64,000 bases of DNA from Mesoterricola sediminis. GTDB taxonomy: Bacteria > Acidobacteriota > Holophagae > Holophagales > Holophagaceae. Under the pieces are notes generated by a model. That model did not search any database. It saw only the letters and a program-made list of their open reading frames with translations, and was not told the origin of the DNA. Shown here piece by piece: positions 18,278 to 27,271 of the stretch. Where the stretch lies: positions 744,001 to 808,000 of the forward strand of contig NZ_AP027081.1 of assembly GCF_030295425.1 (NCBI RefSeq). The letters are read 5' to 3'. Numbering within the stretch: position 1 is the stretch's first letter; every line of letters starts with the position of its first letter. Made by a program: the position numbers and the translations under genes.

Positions 18278-20208
18278 AGGCGCTCCAGGGCAAGGTTCAG
18301 GTGCATGGCCTCATCGATCCAGCCGAGGAAGGTCCGGAAGGCGGCGATCTCGCTGGCGGGGGCCGCGGCCCGGCGCACATCGACCCGGAAGGCCGCCTTG
18401 GCCTGGACCGCGTCGCCTTCCTTCCGGGTTTCCACCAGGTAGGCCACGCGGCCGAAGGCGTTCTCGCGCACGAAGGGCTTGAAGGGCGCGAGGGCGTACC
18501 CCGGGGGGATCGGGAAGGTGCAGGTCGCCACCTGGATGCCCAGGTGATCGAGAACGATGGGTGCCGTGCGGGGTTCCGGCCAGGTGGCGGGCAGGTACAG
18601 GGGGGAGGCCATGCCGGGGAAGGGGAAGAAGGGGGCCGTGGGCGCCGCGTCCAGATTCCCTTCCGCGCGCCAGGCGAGGTTGGCGTCGGGCTCCAGGGCG
18701 TTGAGCACCTGGGCGGACGTGATGCCGGCCTCCGGGAGGGCGGCCTCCAGGGCGCTCCGGAGCAGGCTCGCCTGGCCTTCCGGGGAAAGGTGCATGAACC
18801 GGGCCCGCTGCCGCCATTCCGGGATGCCGGTGAAGGTGGCGGCGAGGCGGAAGTGGCGGCCGTCCTCCCCGATCGTGGCGGTGTAGGCGAAATGGGTCAC
18901 ATGGGCCTCGGGCGCCTGGACGGGGAGGACCCCCCGGGAGACCTCCCAGGTGGCCGTGTCCACGAGGACCGCGTCCGTGCCCTGGTAGTCGGGGTGGATG
19001 AGCCCGGGGGGCGCGAAGCGCAGGGTGGGGTCGAACCACAGGATCCGGTCCCCGCCCCCCCGCACCCCGACCAGGACACGGTCCGCCTGGTAGGCGTTGG
19101 GCAGGTCGTAGTGGAGGCGGCCCCGCCTCCGGTTGCGGGCCAGGGCGAGGATGGGTCTGGCGTTGGCGTGGTCCAGGAGGGCCAGGTACAGCTGCAGCAT
19201 CTCCCCGGGCTGGGCCGATCCCCGCTCGACGAGGAAATCCAGGTCGCGGGCCTCCTTGTAGGTATCGGCGCCGATGGCCTTGAGGTTCAGGGAGCCCTCT
19301 TCCTCCAGGGTGGCCTGGTCGATGTTGCGGATCCTGCGGTCCAGGCGCCGGAGGAGTGTGCTCGCCGCCGGACCAGGCTCGGCAGGTAGACCGTTGGTCA
19401 GCTCCTTGGCGAAGGCCTGGAAGGCCTTGCCCGCGCGCACATCCCGCTTGAACATCCGCTTCCAGAAGTGCTCGACCGTGGCCTCCCAGTAGGCCTGGGC
19501 TCCCTGCGTACCCGCCTCGACCAGGTCCGGGGGCTGCCACCACACGGCCAGCTGGGGAAGGCCCGTCAGGGCCTTCAGGGCGTAGGGCGGGCCTTCCCAG
19601 CGCGGGATGTCGCGCAGGACGTAGGTGATCGTTCCGGACGCTTCGGTGCGCGAAAAGTGGGGCCAGCCGAGGAGGGCGGACACCCAGCCGAAGCGGGGCA
19701 GGAATTCGATCGTCAGCTGCTGGATCGGATAGGGGCCACCGATCCGCCAGTGCCCGTACGGCCCGAGGCTCAGGGGCAGGGGGGCCATCCGCTCGATGTC
19801 CCCCTCGGTCCAACGGCAATCCACGATGCAATCGGAAGTGATGCCCGGCGCGACGAGCGTCCGGACCGGTGCGCGGTCCTTCAGGGCCTTGGTGCTCAGG
19901 TCCCTGCGCAGGTCGAAGGGCACCACCCGGCCGTCGCGGTAGACGGTGCGGCCTTCGAAGTCCTTGGCCTCGGGCAGGAAATCGGCGAAGACGGCCGCGT
20001 CCCGCGCCGCCTCGGACAGGATCCGGACCCGCAGGGTATGGACGATGGAAAAGCCCGTGAAGGTGAGGCGTTGGTCCAGGACCACGGCGCCCTGGATCCC
20101 CCGGGCCGGGTCCTCCTTCAGGTCCCAGGCCGACGGGGGGATGGGGGCCCATTCGGCCGCGGCCGCAACGAGGGTGAAGCCGGCTGCGAGGACGGTGCGT
20201 GCGGACAT
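18274..20208 (-). CDS. DUF3857 protein, degenerate transglutaminase domain
   Basis: A 644-residue exported paralogue of the neighbouring DUF3857 proteins. Aligned by eye with the intact copy, the catalytic Cys position is Ala (GDCKD becomes GSAQP) and the His position is Arg (QADRV), while the Asp remains (WFDPT). It is therefore probably a non-catalytic binding or scaffold protein. It has a signal peptide (MSARTVLAAGFTLVAAAAEW). It lies 9 bases downstream of its closest paralogue and overlaps the active-type copy by 4 bases. Confidence 0.85.
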   Translation of the reverse strand: MSARTVLAAGFTLVAAAAEWAPIPPSAWDLKEDPARGIQGAVVLDQRLTFTGFSIVHTLRVRILSEAARDAAVFADFLPEAKDFEGRTVYRDGRVVPFDLRRDLSTKALKDRAPVRTLVAPGITSDCIVDCRWTEGDIERMAPLPLSLGPYGHWRIGGPYPIQQLTIEFLPRFGWVSALLGWPHFSRTEASGTITYVLRDIPRWEGPPYALKALTGLPQLAVWWQPPDLVEAGTQGAQAYWEATVEHFWKRMFKRDVRAGKAFQAFAKELTNGLPAEPGPAASTLLRRLDRRIRNIDQATLEEEGSLNLKAIGADTYKEARDLDFLVERGSAQPGEMLQLYLALLDHANARPILALARNRRRGRLHYDLPNAYQADRVLVGVRGGGDRILWFDPTLRFAPPGLIHPDYQGTDAVLVDTATWEVSRGVLPVQAPEAHVTHFAYTATIGEDGRHFRLAATFTGIPEWRQRARFMHLSPEGQASLLRSALEAALPEAGITSAQVLNALEPDANLAWRAEGNLDAAPTAPFFPFPGMASPLYLPATWPEPRTAPIVLDHLGIQVATCTFPIPPGYALAPFKPFVRENAFGRVAYLVETRKEGDAVQAKAAFRVDVRRAAAPASEIAAFRTFLGWIDEAMHLNLALERL

Positions 20209-20217
20209 GGGGTCTCC

Positions 20218-22158
20218 TCAGCGCTTTTCGAGCACGATCTGGCGGCGGCAGGCTTCGTCGACCCAGCCCATGAAGGTCCGGAAATCGGCGTAGGCCTCGG
20301 GGGCGGCGGTGGGCTGGAGCAGGTCCACGCGGAGCACGGCCTTGGCCTGGAGGCCGTCCCCCGTGTCCTTGGTCTCCACCAGGAAGATCACCCGGCCGAA
20401 GGCATTCTGATGCTGGCTCGCCTGGCCTGCCTTGAGCGCATAGCCCTTGGGGACGGTGAACTCGCAGGTGGCCAGGTGGATCCCCAGGTGGTCCAGGATG
20501 ATCCGCTCGGTGCGGGTCTCGGGCCAGGCGGTGGGGAGGTACAGGGGGGTGGGGACGCCGGGGAAGGGGTCGAAGGTGAGGGTGTCGCCCGGGGGGCACT
20601 CGAGGGTGCCCGTCGCCGTGATCGAGACATTCCGGTCGGGATCGGTGGCGTTGAGGACCTGGGCGGAGCCGATGGCGCAGTCCGGGACCGAGCCCTCCAG
20701 GGACTCCTTGAGCGTGCGGGTCTGCTCCGCGGCCGACAGGGACATGAAGCGGAGGCGCTCCAGGTACTCCGGCAGCCCCGAGAATTCCCCCTTCAGCGTG
20801 AAGGAGCGCTCCCCCTCGCCGAAGGTATGGGTGACCTTGTACGAGGCCACGTTGAACGTATGGGGCTGGATGGGGATGTGCCCCCGGGAGGCCTTCCAGG
20901 TGGCCGTGTCGACCACGAGGGCGGCCCAGCCCTGGAAGGTCGGGTGGATGAGCCCGGGCGTGGCGTAGCGCATGGCGGGGTCCATCCACAGGACCTCGCC
21001 GTTGGCGACGGGGACACCGACCAGGAGGTTGGTGGCCTGGAAGACGTTGGGCAGGTCGAAGAGGAAGAGGTTCCGGCCCCGGCTCTTCACGAAGGCGAGC
21101 TGGGGCTTGAGGCCGGCGTGCTCCAGGAGGGCGATGCAGAGGATGCCCATCTGGTGGCCGGTGGCGGCGCCGCGCTGGATGATGCGGTCGAGGTCGCGGG
21201 CCTCATCGTAGGCTTCGCCCGTGATGGCCTTGATGTCCAGGCTGGAGAGCTCGGCCAGGGTCGGCAGGCTCACATTGCGGATCCGCTTGTCCAGGCGGCG
21301 CAGGAGGAGGGTGGCGGCCCGGGCCGGGTCGGGCCCCAGGTCCGCGGTCAGTTCGGTCGCGAAGGCCTTGAAGGCCCGGCCCTTCTTGACGTTGTCGTGG
21401 TAGGAGGGCTTCCAGAAGGTGTCCACGGCGGCCTGCCAGTACCGCACGGAATCGCCCCGGGAGGCGGTCAGGAGCAGGTCGGGCTGGCGCCAGGCGAGGA
21501 CCGAGGGCAGGCCCGCCAGGGAACGGAGCGCGTAGGGGGGCACCTCGCGGCCGGGCAGGTTCCGGAACACGTACTTGCGCCGGTCGGGCGACACCTCGGG
21601 GGCCGTGGTCCGGCCCGGCAGCACCAGCCCGTTCCAGTGGTAGCCGGGCCAGAACTCGATGGTCTGCTCGAGGATGGGATAGCGGCCCCCGATGAGCCAC
21701 TCCCCGGAGTAGCCCAGGCTGGGCGGCAGGTTGCCCTCGCCCACCGTCGCGTAGTCGCTCCACCGGAGCTCGACCACGCAGTCGGAGGTGACCCCGGGCG
21801 GGATGAGGACCTTGCGGTCCTCGGTCCCCTTGATGGCCTTCACCTTGAAGTCCTTGCGCCCCTCGAAGGGGACCACCTTGCCGTCCCGCTGAACCGTCCG
21901 CCCCTCCACGTCGTAGGCCTCGGGGAGGAAGTCGTCGAACTCGGCGGCGTCGCGTCCCGCCTCGGACAGGATCCGGATCCGCGCCGAATGCAGGATGGCG
22001 CGGCCCGTGAACGACATGCGGCTCTCCAGCACGACGGCGCCCTTGAGGCCCCGGGCCGGGTCCTCCTTCAGCTCCCACACCGACGGGGGCAGGGGGGCCC
22101 ATTCCGCGGCGCCCAGCACCAACCCGATGCAGGCCGCAAGTACGACCCGTGCGCCCAT
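20218..22158 (-). CDS. DUF3857 protein, degenerate transglutaminase domain
   Basis: A 646-residue exported protein, close paralogue of the 18274-20208 product along its whole length (for example WAPLPPSVWELKEDPARG against WAPIPPSAWDLKEDPARG). The catalytic Cys position is Ala (RGAATGHQ) and the His position is Asn (QATNL); the Asp is retained (WMDPA). It is the first of three tandem copies. Its Shine-Dalgarno (AGGAGG) overlaps a small leader hairpin at 22167-22187. Confidence 0.85.
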   Translation of the reverse strand: MGARVVLAACIGLVLGAAEWAPLPPSVWELKEDPARGLKGAVVLESRMSFTGRAILHSARIRILSEAGRDAAEFDDFLPEAYDVEGRTVQRDGKVVPFEGRKDFKVKAIKGTEDRKVLIPPGVTSDCVVELRWSDYATVGEGNLPPSLGYSGEWLIGGRYPILEQTIEFWPGYHWNGLVLPGRTTAPEVSPDRRKYVFRNLPGREVPPYALRSLAGLPSVLAWRQPDLLLTASRGDSVRYWQAAVDTFWKPSYHDNVKKGRAFKAFATELTADLGPDPARAATLLLRRLDKRIRNVSLPTLAELSSLDIKAITGEAYDEARDLDRIIQRGAATGHQMGILCIALLEHAGLKPQLAFVKSRGRNLFLFDLPNVFQATNLLVGVPVANGEVLWMDPAMRYATPGLIHPTFQGWAALVVDTATWKASRGHIPIQPHTFNVASYKVTHTFGEGERSFTLKGEFSGLPEYLERLRFMSLSAAEQTRTLKESLEGSVPDCAIGSAQVLNATDPDRNVSITATGTLECPPGDTLTFDPFPGVPTPLYLPTAWPETRTERIILDHLGIHLATCEFTVPKGYALKAGQASQHQNAFGRVIFLVETKDTGDGLQAKAVLRVDLLQPTAAPEAYADFRTFMGWVDEACRRQIVLEKR

Positions 22159-22166
22159 GACCGCCT

Positions 22167-22187
22167 CCTGGATTTGATTTTTCCAGG
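22167..22187 (-). promoter_or_regulatory. leader hairpin overlapping a Shine-Dalgarno
   Basis: The minus-strand leader of the first DUF3857 gene folds as CCTGGA, 9-base A/T-rich loop, TCCAGG. The 3' arm runs into the AGGAGG ribosome site (22164-22169), sharing its AGG. Pairing would partly hide the site. Control is inferred only. Confidence 0.35.
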
Positions 22188-22215
22188 TTAGCGCAAGCCG
22201 GGCCGGAGGGGGGGC

Positions 22216-24699
22216 TTAGCGCACGAGGGATTGGCGGAGGAGGGCCTTCACCGGTTCGGCGTTCTCCTGCTCCAGGGCCAGGGCCATGCACTCCCGGGCC
22301 TCGGTGGTGTTCTGGGCGGCCAGGGCGCGGGCGGCGGCCAGGCGCAGGTCCAGGGGCTCCCGTCCGCGGAAGAGGCCCTTCTTCTGGAAGAGGTCCAGGA
22401 GGGGGCGGGCGGCGCCGGGGGCGGGGATGCGCCCCAGGGTCTCGATGGCCCGCAGGCGGAGGCGCTGGGCCTCCTCCCCGGGGCCGGCCTCCGCCAGGAT
22501 GGCCAGCACGGCGGGCAGGGCCGCGGCGTCGCCCAGGCCGCCCAGCAGGTCCAGGCCCTCCAGGCGGAGCTCCGCGTCCCCCTGGGCGAGGGCGGCGGCG
22601 AGGGCCTGGGCCGCCGCTTCCGCGCCGCCCAGGTGGGCCAGGGCGGCCACCGCCGCCCGGCGGATCCGCCCGTCGGGATGGGCGACGGCGGCCGTCAGCT
22701 CGGGGGTCGCGGAGGGATCCCCGGCGCGGGCGAGCAAATCCACGGCCTCCAGGACCACCTCCACCCGGGGGGAGGAGAGCAGGTCCAGGAGCACGGGCAG
22801 GGCCCGCCGGCCGAAGGCGGCCAGGGCCGCGGCGAGGGCGGTCCGGTTCGCGCCGATCCCCTCCTCCTCCAGGGCCCGGGCCAGATGGGCGGCGGCGGGC
22901 AGGCCCATGAGGGCGAGGACGGCCTGGACCCGGTCGGCGGGGTTCACGGGGCTGGGGTGATGGAGGAGGTCCACCAGGCGCCCGATGTTGCGGGGGCTGG
23001 CCAGCCGAGCCAGGAGGTCCCGGATGAGCTGGGGCTTCCAACTGGCGGCCCCCACCAGGGGGTAGGCCAGGTCGCCCAGGCCCGACAGTTCCAGGTGGAC
23101 GGCGGAGAAGAGCCCGTAGACGATCCAGCGGTCGAGGATGGTTTCCAGGGTCTGGGCGCACCACTGGGCGACGGGAGGGTCGTTCTCGGCGGTGAGGCGA
23201 TCCCGGGCGGCGGCCAGGATGCGGTTCTCCAGGTCCTGGGGAAGGCCGGCATCCGCCAGGCCCTCGGCGAGGTGGGCGAGGATCTCCATGCCGTGCCGGC
23301 GCACCCCCGCTTGGGGGCTGGCCAGCTCCTTTTCCAGCTGGGCGAGCATGGAGCGGATGTCGTCCACCCGGCGCCCGCGGATCAGCTGGCGGCCCAGGGT
23401 CTTGACGAGGTGGGGGTCCAGCTTGTGGATCGCCCGGCGTTCCAGGCTCATGTGGAGCTTGGTGTCGGTGCCCTGGCACTCCCACTGGATGGCTTCCTTG
23501 AACTCCTCCACCTCCTGCATCCCCCAGCCCTCGAACTGGAGGCGGCCGCGGACGGCCTCCAGGCAGAGCTCCCGGTCGGGCACGCACTGGAGGAGGGCCA
23601 CGGCGAGGAGGGCCAGGTCGAACATGGAGGGGGCGTGGGCCGTGTGCACGTGGGCCACGGCCTGGGCCAGCATCTCGGGGCCGAGGAAGTCCAGGGCCCG
23701 GCGCAGGACGAACTCGCCCTCGGGCAGGCCGGGGAAGCCCAGGACGAGGTCGCCCTGCTCGCCGGCGGGGAAATCGGACAGGGCCCGGCGGAGGGCGTCG
23801 CGCACGGCGCCGGCGTCCACCGTGTCCAGGCTCAGGCGCGCGCCGGCGCCCTCGAGGGCGCCGAAGTCGGGCACGCGGAACCCGAAGCGCACCAGGGCCT
23901 CCCGCTGGTCCACGCCCCAGGGGCTCCGGGGGCCGGCCTTGTCGGGCGAGGAACGGGTCGCCAGGGCCGCGCGGAAGAGGGCGCTGAACTCCTCCCGCAG
24001 GGCGGCGGGGGACAGGGCCGCGACCTCGATGGGCTCGATGGGGGGCAGGGAGGCCTCGTCCACCGCCGGTTGCGGCGGCGCGGCCCGGCGCAGCTCCTCG
24101 GGCGTGAGGGGCTCGGGCAGGGCGGGGGCCTCGGCGTCCCGGAACCCTCCGCCCACGGTGGGACCGGGGCCCGCCCAGGGAACGGGGTCGGGATCCGCGG
24201 GCCGGGGCGCGTCGGTGAAGACCTTGTTCCAGTCCAGCTCCACGTCGGCCTCCCGCAGGGGCGAGGCCGGGCGCGGCTGGGGCGGCGGCGCGGGGGGGAG
24301 GGGCCGCAGGAGGCCGTCGTCGGGCAGGAGCAGGGAGGCGCCGCCCATCTCCTCCAGCCGCTGGGGCCGAAGCTGCAGGATGAAGATCAGGGTGCGGAGC
24401 TCCTCGGGATCCAGGCCGGGGAGGAAGGCCACCCCGCCCATGCCCCGGGCCTCCATCTCCCGGGCCAGGGCCATGGCCGCGTTGGGAGCGCCGGTCACGG
24501 GGCCGCCGGGGGTCGCGAAGCCGACGCCGGTGCTGCGGAGCTCGATGGCGCCGAGGGTCTCCAGGAGGCCTGGGACGTAGGCCTCCAGCGCCGCCAGGGC
24601 CGCGAGGGCGTCGGGATGGTCGGGGGCGTGCACCAGCTGGGCCCGATAGGCCTGGTGGAGAAGCTCGATGAGGCGTGTGAGCGGCTGGGGCGCGGGCAT
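22216..24699 (-). CDS. HEAT-repeat protein
   Basis: An 827-residue protein with no signal peptide. The N-terminal part (1-130) is helical, a proline-rich linker spans about 130-230, and the C-terminal half is a run of HEAT/PBS-lyase-type repeats rich in AxxALxxL patterns (for example IRRAAVAALAHLGGAEAA; LRLEGLDLLGGLGDAAAL). Such solenoids act as protein scaffolds. No enzyme motif is present. It lies 57 bases upstream of the DUF3857 genes on the same strand. Confidence 0.85.
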   Translation of the reverse strand: MPAPQPLTRLIELLHQAYRAQLVHAPDHPDALAALAALEAYVPGLLETLGAIELRSTGVGFATPGGPVTGAPNAAMALAREMEARGMGGVAFLPGLDPEELRTLIFILQLRPQRLEEMGGASLLLPDDGLLRPLPPAPPPQPRPASPLREADVELDWNKVFTDAPRPADPDPVPWAGPGPTVGGGFRDAEAPALPEPLTPEELRRAAPPQPAVDEASLPPIEPIEVAALSPAALREEFSALFRAALATRSSPDKAGPRSPWGVDQREALVRFGFRVPDFGALEGAGARLSLDTVDAGAVRDALRRALSDFPAGEQGDLVLGFPGLPEGEFVLRRALDFLGPEMLAQAVAHVHTAHAPSMFDLALLAVALLQCVPDRELCLEAVRGRLQFEGWGMQEVEEFKEAIQWECQGTDTKLHMSLERRAIHKLDPHLVKTLGRQLIRGRRVDDIRSMLAQLEKELASPQAGVRRHGMEILAHLAEGLADAGLPQDLENRILAAARDRLTAENDPPVAQWCAQTLETILDRWIVYGLFSAVHLELSGLGDLAYPLVGAASWKPQLIRDLLARLASPRNIGRLVDLLHHPSPVNPADRVQAVLALMGLPAAAHLARALEEEGIGANRTALAAALAAFGRRALPVLLDLLSSPRVEVVLEAVDLLARAGDPSATPELTAAVAHPDGRIRRAAVAALAHLGGAEAAAQALAAALAQGDAELRLEGLDLLGGLGDAAALPAVLAILAEAGPGEEAQRLRLRAIETLGRIPAPGAARPLLDLFQKKGLFRGREPLDLRLAAARALAAQNTTEARECMALALEQENAEPVKALLRQSLVR

Positions 24700-24750
24700 G
24701 GCCTTCCCGGTGCGTGGTAGGACCAGGGTAGTCGATCCGCGTGTTTTCGC

Positions 24751-25623
24751 CTACCGGGATCCCGCCGCGGCGGCCTTCCAGGCCCTGGACTCGGGGAAGA
24801 AGAGGGGCTGGCCGAACCTGTCCTTCCCGAAGGCGGCGATGACGGCCTGGCCCTTGGCGGGATCCGTGAGCCAGGCCGCGAAGGCCTTGGCCGCGGCATG
24901 GTCGACGCGGGGGAACCGGGCCGGGTTCACCAGGATCACGGAGATGTGGTTGAGCAGGACCTCGTCGCCCTCCACCAGCACGTCCAGGGCCACCCGGCTC
25001 CGGGCGCCCAGGTAGGTGGCGCGGTCGATGAGGGTGTAGGCGCCCTGCTGCCCCGTGAAGAGGAGGGTGGCCACGTTGCCCTCGGCGCCGCGCTCGAACT
25101 TGCGGTACCAGGGGCCTTCGGGCTTGATCCCGGCCAGGGTCCACAGGTCCCGTTCCGCCACGTGGGTGCCGGAGAGGTCGCCCCGCGTCACGAAGGGGGC
25201 GCCCTTGGCGGCCAGGACGCGCAGGGCCTCGAGGGCGCCCTTCATCCCCCGCACCCCGGCGGGGTCCGAGGGGGGGCCGACCAGGACGAAGTCGTTGTAC
25301 ATGAGCGGGATCCGCTCCAGGCCGAACCCTTCGGCGACGAACCGCTCCTCCAGGGCCCGGGCGTGGACGAGCACCAGGTCCACGTTCCCCTGCCGCCCGA
25401 TGTCCAGGGCCGCCCCCGTCCCGGCGCCGACGTGGCGGACCCGGATGCCGGTGTCCCGCTCGAAGCCGGCCTCCAGGGCCTCCACGATCCCCGCGTCGAT
25501 GGGGCCGATGGTGCTGGCCATGAGGACGACGGGGCCGGCCTGCCGGGGTCCGGCCTCCCGGGCCCCGAGGACCGCGCAGGCGGAGAGGAGGAGGGCGGTC
25601 GTCAGCGACTGGAGGATGCGCAT
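24751..25623 (-). CDS. tupA: tungstate ABC transporter substrate-binding protein (TupA-like)
   Basis: A 290-residue periplasmic oxyanion-binding protein of the TupA type. Family features are MASTIGPIDAGIVEAL near the mature N-terminus, DLVLVHARALEERFVAEG, YNDFVLVGPPSDP and TRGDLSGTHVAE. The signal sequence has a lipobox-like LSAC. The permease and ATPase genes are not adjacent, so it must use components encoded elsewhere or act alone. It lies 25 bases downstream of a ketosynthase gene and may be transcribed with it. Confidence 0.87.
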   Translation of the reverse strand: MRILQSLTTALLLSACAVLGAREAGPRQAGPVVLMASTIGPIDAGIVEALEAGFERDTGIRVRHVGAGTGAALDIGRQGNVDLVLVHARALEERFVAEGFGLERIPLMYNDFVLVGPPSDPAGVRGMKGALEALRVLAAKGAPFVTRGDLSGTHVAERDLWTLAGIKPEGPWYRKFERGAEGNVATLLFTGQQGAYTLIDRATYLGARSRVALDVLVEGDEVLLNHISVILVNPARFPRVDHAAAKAFAAWLTDPAKGQAVIAAFGKDRFGQPLFFPESRAWKAAAAGSR

Positions 25624-25648
25624 GGGGAGACTCCGCCGGGGGGCCGGC

Positions 25649-26878
25649 TCAAGGGGCGCATTCGAGGACGAGGGAGGTGTTGATGCCCCCGAAGGCGAAG
25701 TTGTTGTTCATGAACACGGCGCCCGCGGGCTTCCGGCCCGCGCCGCGGATGTAGTCGAGGTCGGCGCAGCGGGGGTCCACGGCGTCGAGGTTGAGGGTGG
25801 GCGCGACCCAGCCGGAGCGGGTCATCTGGATCCCCAGCCAGGCCTCGATGGCGCCGCAGGCGCCCAGGGTGTGGCCCAGGTAGCTCTTGAAGGAGACGAT
25901 GGGCACCGCGCGGCCGAAGGTGGCCCGGGTGGCCTGGGTCTCGGCGATGTCGCCGTGTTCGGTGGCGGTGCCGTGGGCGTCGACCCAGTCCACGGCCTCC
26001 GGGGGGAGCCCCGCGTCGGCGAGGGCGGACTGCATGGTCGCGGCCATGGTGGGGGCCTGGGGCTGGGTGATGTGGCTGCCGTCGGAATTGGTGCCGAAGC
26101 CGAGGATCTCGGCGTAGATCCGGGCGCCCCGGGCCAGGGCCCGCTCCCGCTCCTCCAGCACGAAGGTGCAGCCGCCCTCGCCGAGGACGAGGCCGTCCCG
26201 CTGGGCGTCGAAGGGGCGCGGGGAGCGGTCCGGCTCGGCATTCCGCAGGCTGGTGGCGAAGAGGGTGTCGAAGACCGCCGCGCTGCAGAACGTCAGCTCG
26301 TCGGAACCCCCGGCCACCATGGCGTCCTGCAGGCCGTACTTGATGGCCTCGTAGGCGTAGCCCAGCCCCTGGCTGCCGGAGGTGCAGGCGCTGCTGGTGG
26401 GGATGACGCGCCCCTGCATGCCGAAGAAGAGGCCGATGTTCACGGCGGCGGTGTGGCTCATGAACTGGATGTAGCCCGTGGCGCTGATGCCGGTGGCCCT
26501 GCCGCCGGCGAGGGCGGAGCCCAGGCCCAGGATGGGTTCCAGGCTGCCTGACGAGGAGCCGTAGGCCACGCCCATGCGGCCGCTTTTCAGGAGGGGGTCG
26601 TCCAGGAGACCGGCATCCGTCAACGCCAGTTCCGTGGCCCGCACCCCGAGGAGGGCCACGCGGCCCATGGAGCGGATGAACTTGCGCGGGTAGTGGGCGG
26701 GCGCCTGGAAGTCCGGGATGGGGGCCCCGAGGCGCGTCTGGAGATCCGGGTAGGCCGCCCAGTCCGGCATGGTCACCACCGCGTTGGCGCCCGCGCGCAG
26801 GCGGGCCTCCACGGCGGCCCAATCGCTCCCGAACGCGGTGACCGCGCCCATTCCCGTGACTACGACTCGTCGATTCAA
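25649..26878 (-). CDS. beta-ketoacyl-ACP synthase (FabF-like, pigment cluster)
   Basis: A 409-residue condensing enzyme with a complete Cys-His-His site: Cys in TSSACTSGSQG, His in DAHGTATEHGD and His in GHTLGACGA. The start is probably TTG at 26878 (LNRRVVVTGMGAVTAFG), because this matches the family N-terminus and a GGGAG lies 8 bases upstream; the open frame continues to 27175 without homology. It is transcribed away from the ACP gene across a 138-base intergenic region. It likely extends the polyene chain with the neighbouring ketosynthase. Confidence 0.93.
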   Translation of the reverse strand: MNRRVVVTGMGAVTAFGSDWAAVEARLRAGANAVVTMPDWAAYPDLQTRLGAPIPDFQAPAHYPRKFIRSMGRVALLGVRATELALTDAGLLDDPLLKSGRMGVAYGSSSGSLEPILGLGSALAGGRATGISATGYIQFMSHTAAVNIGLFFGMQGRVIPTSSACTSGSQGLGYAYEAIKYGLQDAMVAGGSDELTFCSAAVFDTLFATSLRNAEPDRSPRPFDAQRDGLVLGEGGCTFVLEERERALARGARIYAEILGFGTNSDGSHITQPQAPTMAATMQSALADAGLPPEAVDWVDAHGTATEHGDIAETQATRATFGRAVPIVSFKSYLGHTLGACGAIEAWLGIQMTRSGWVAPTLNLDAVDPRCADLDYIRGAGRKPAGAVFMNNNFAFGGINTSLVLECAP

Positions 26879-27016
26879 AGGCGGTCTCCCTGGCTCCTCC
26901 GGCTCCGCGCGGGAACCACGTGGGGGTGCACAGCCGGGCGCCAGAGGGGTGAAATGATGATAGCCTGATGGCCCAACGCAGACCATTTCAGCCCCGATCC
27001 AGGAAACGGAAGGTTC

Positions 27017-27271
27017 ATGGAAACCAAGCTCAGGCTCAAGACATTGCTCATCGAGGAACTGAACCTCGAGGACACCGCCCCGGAGGACATCCAGGACGAC
27101 GCCCCCCTGTTCCGGGAGGGCCTGGGCCTGGATTCCCTGGACGCCGTCGAGATCGTCATGCTCCTGAAGAAGCACTTCGGCATCGAGCTCAAGGACATGG
27201 AGGAGGCCAAGCCCGCCTTCCGGTCCATCGACACCCTCGCCGCCCTGGTCGAGGCGCGCGGCAAGGGATGA
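27017..27271 (+). CDS. acyl carrier protein
   Basis: An 84-residue ACP. The phosphopantetheine attachment Ser is in GLGLDSLDAVEI. Acidic helix II (VEIVMLLKKHFGIEL) is typical. It is the first gene of a three-gene plus-strand group and overlaps the downstream ketosynthase (ATGA). It probably carries the growing polyene or its aromatic starter. Confidence 0.95.
   Translation: METKLRLKTLLIEELNLEDTAPEDIQDDAPLFREGLGLDSLDAVEIVMLLKKHFGIELKDMEEAKPAFRSIDTLAALVEARGKG

Noticed and set aside
22231-24720. 829-codon plus-strand frame opposite the HEAT-repeat gene
   Set aside because: The opposite frame encodes clear HEAT repeats; this one is Gly/Gln/Glu-rich noise without motifs.
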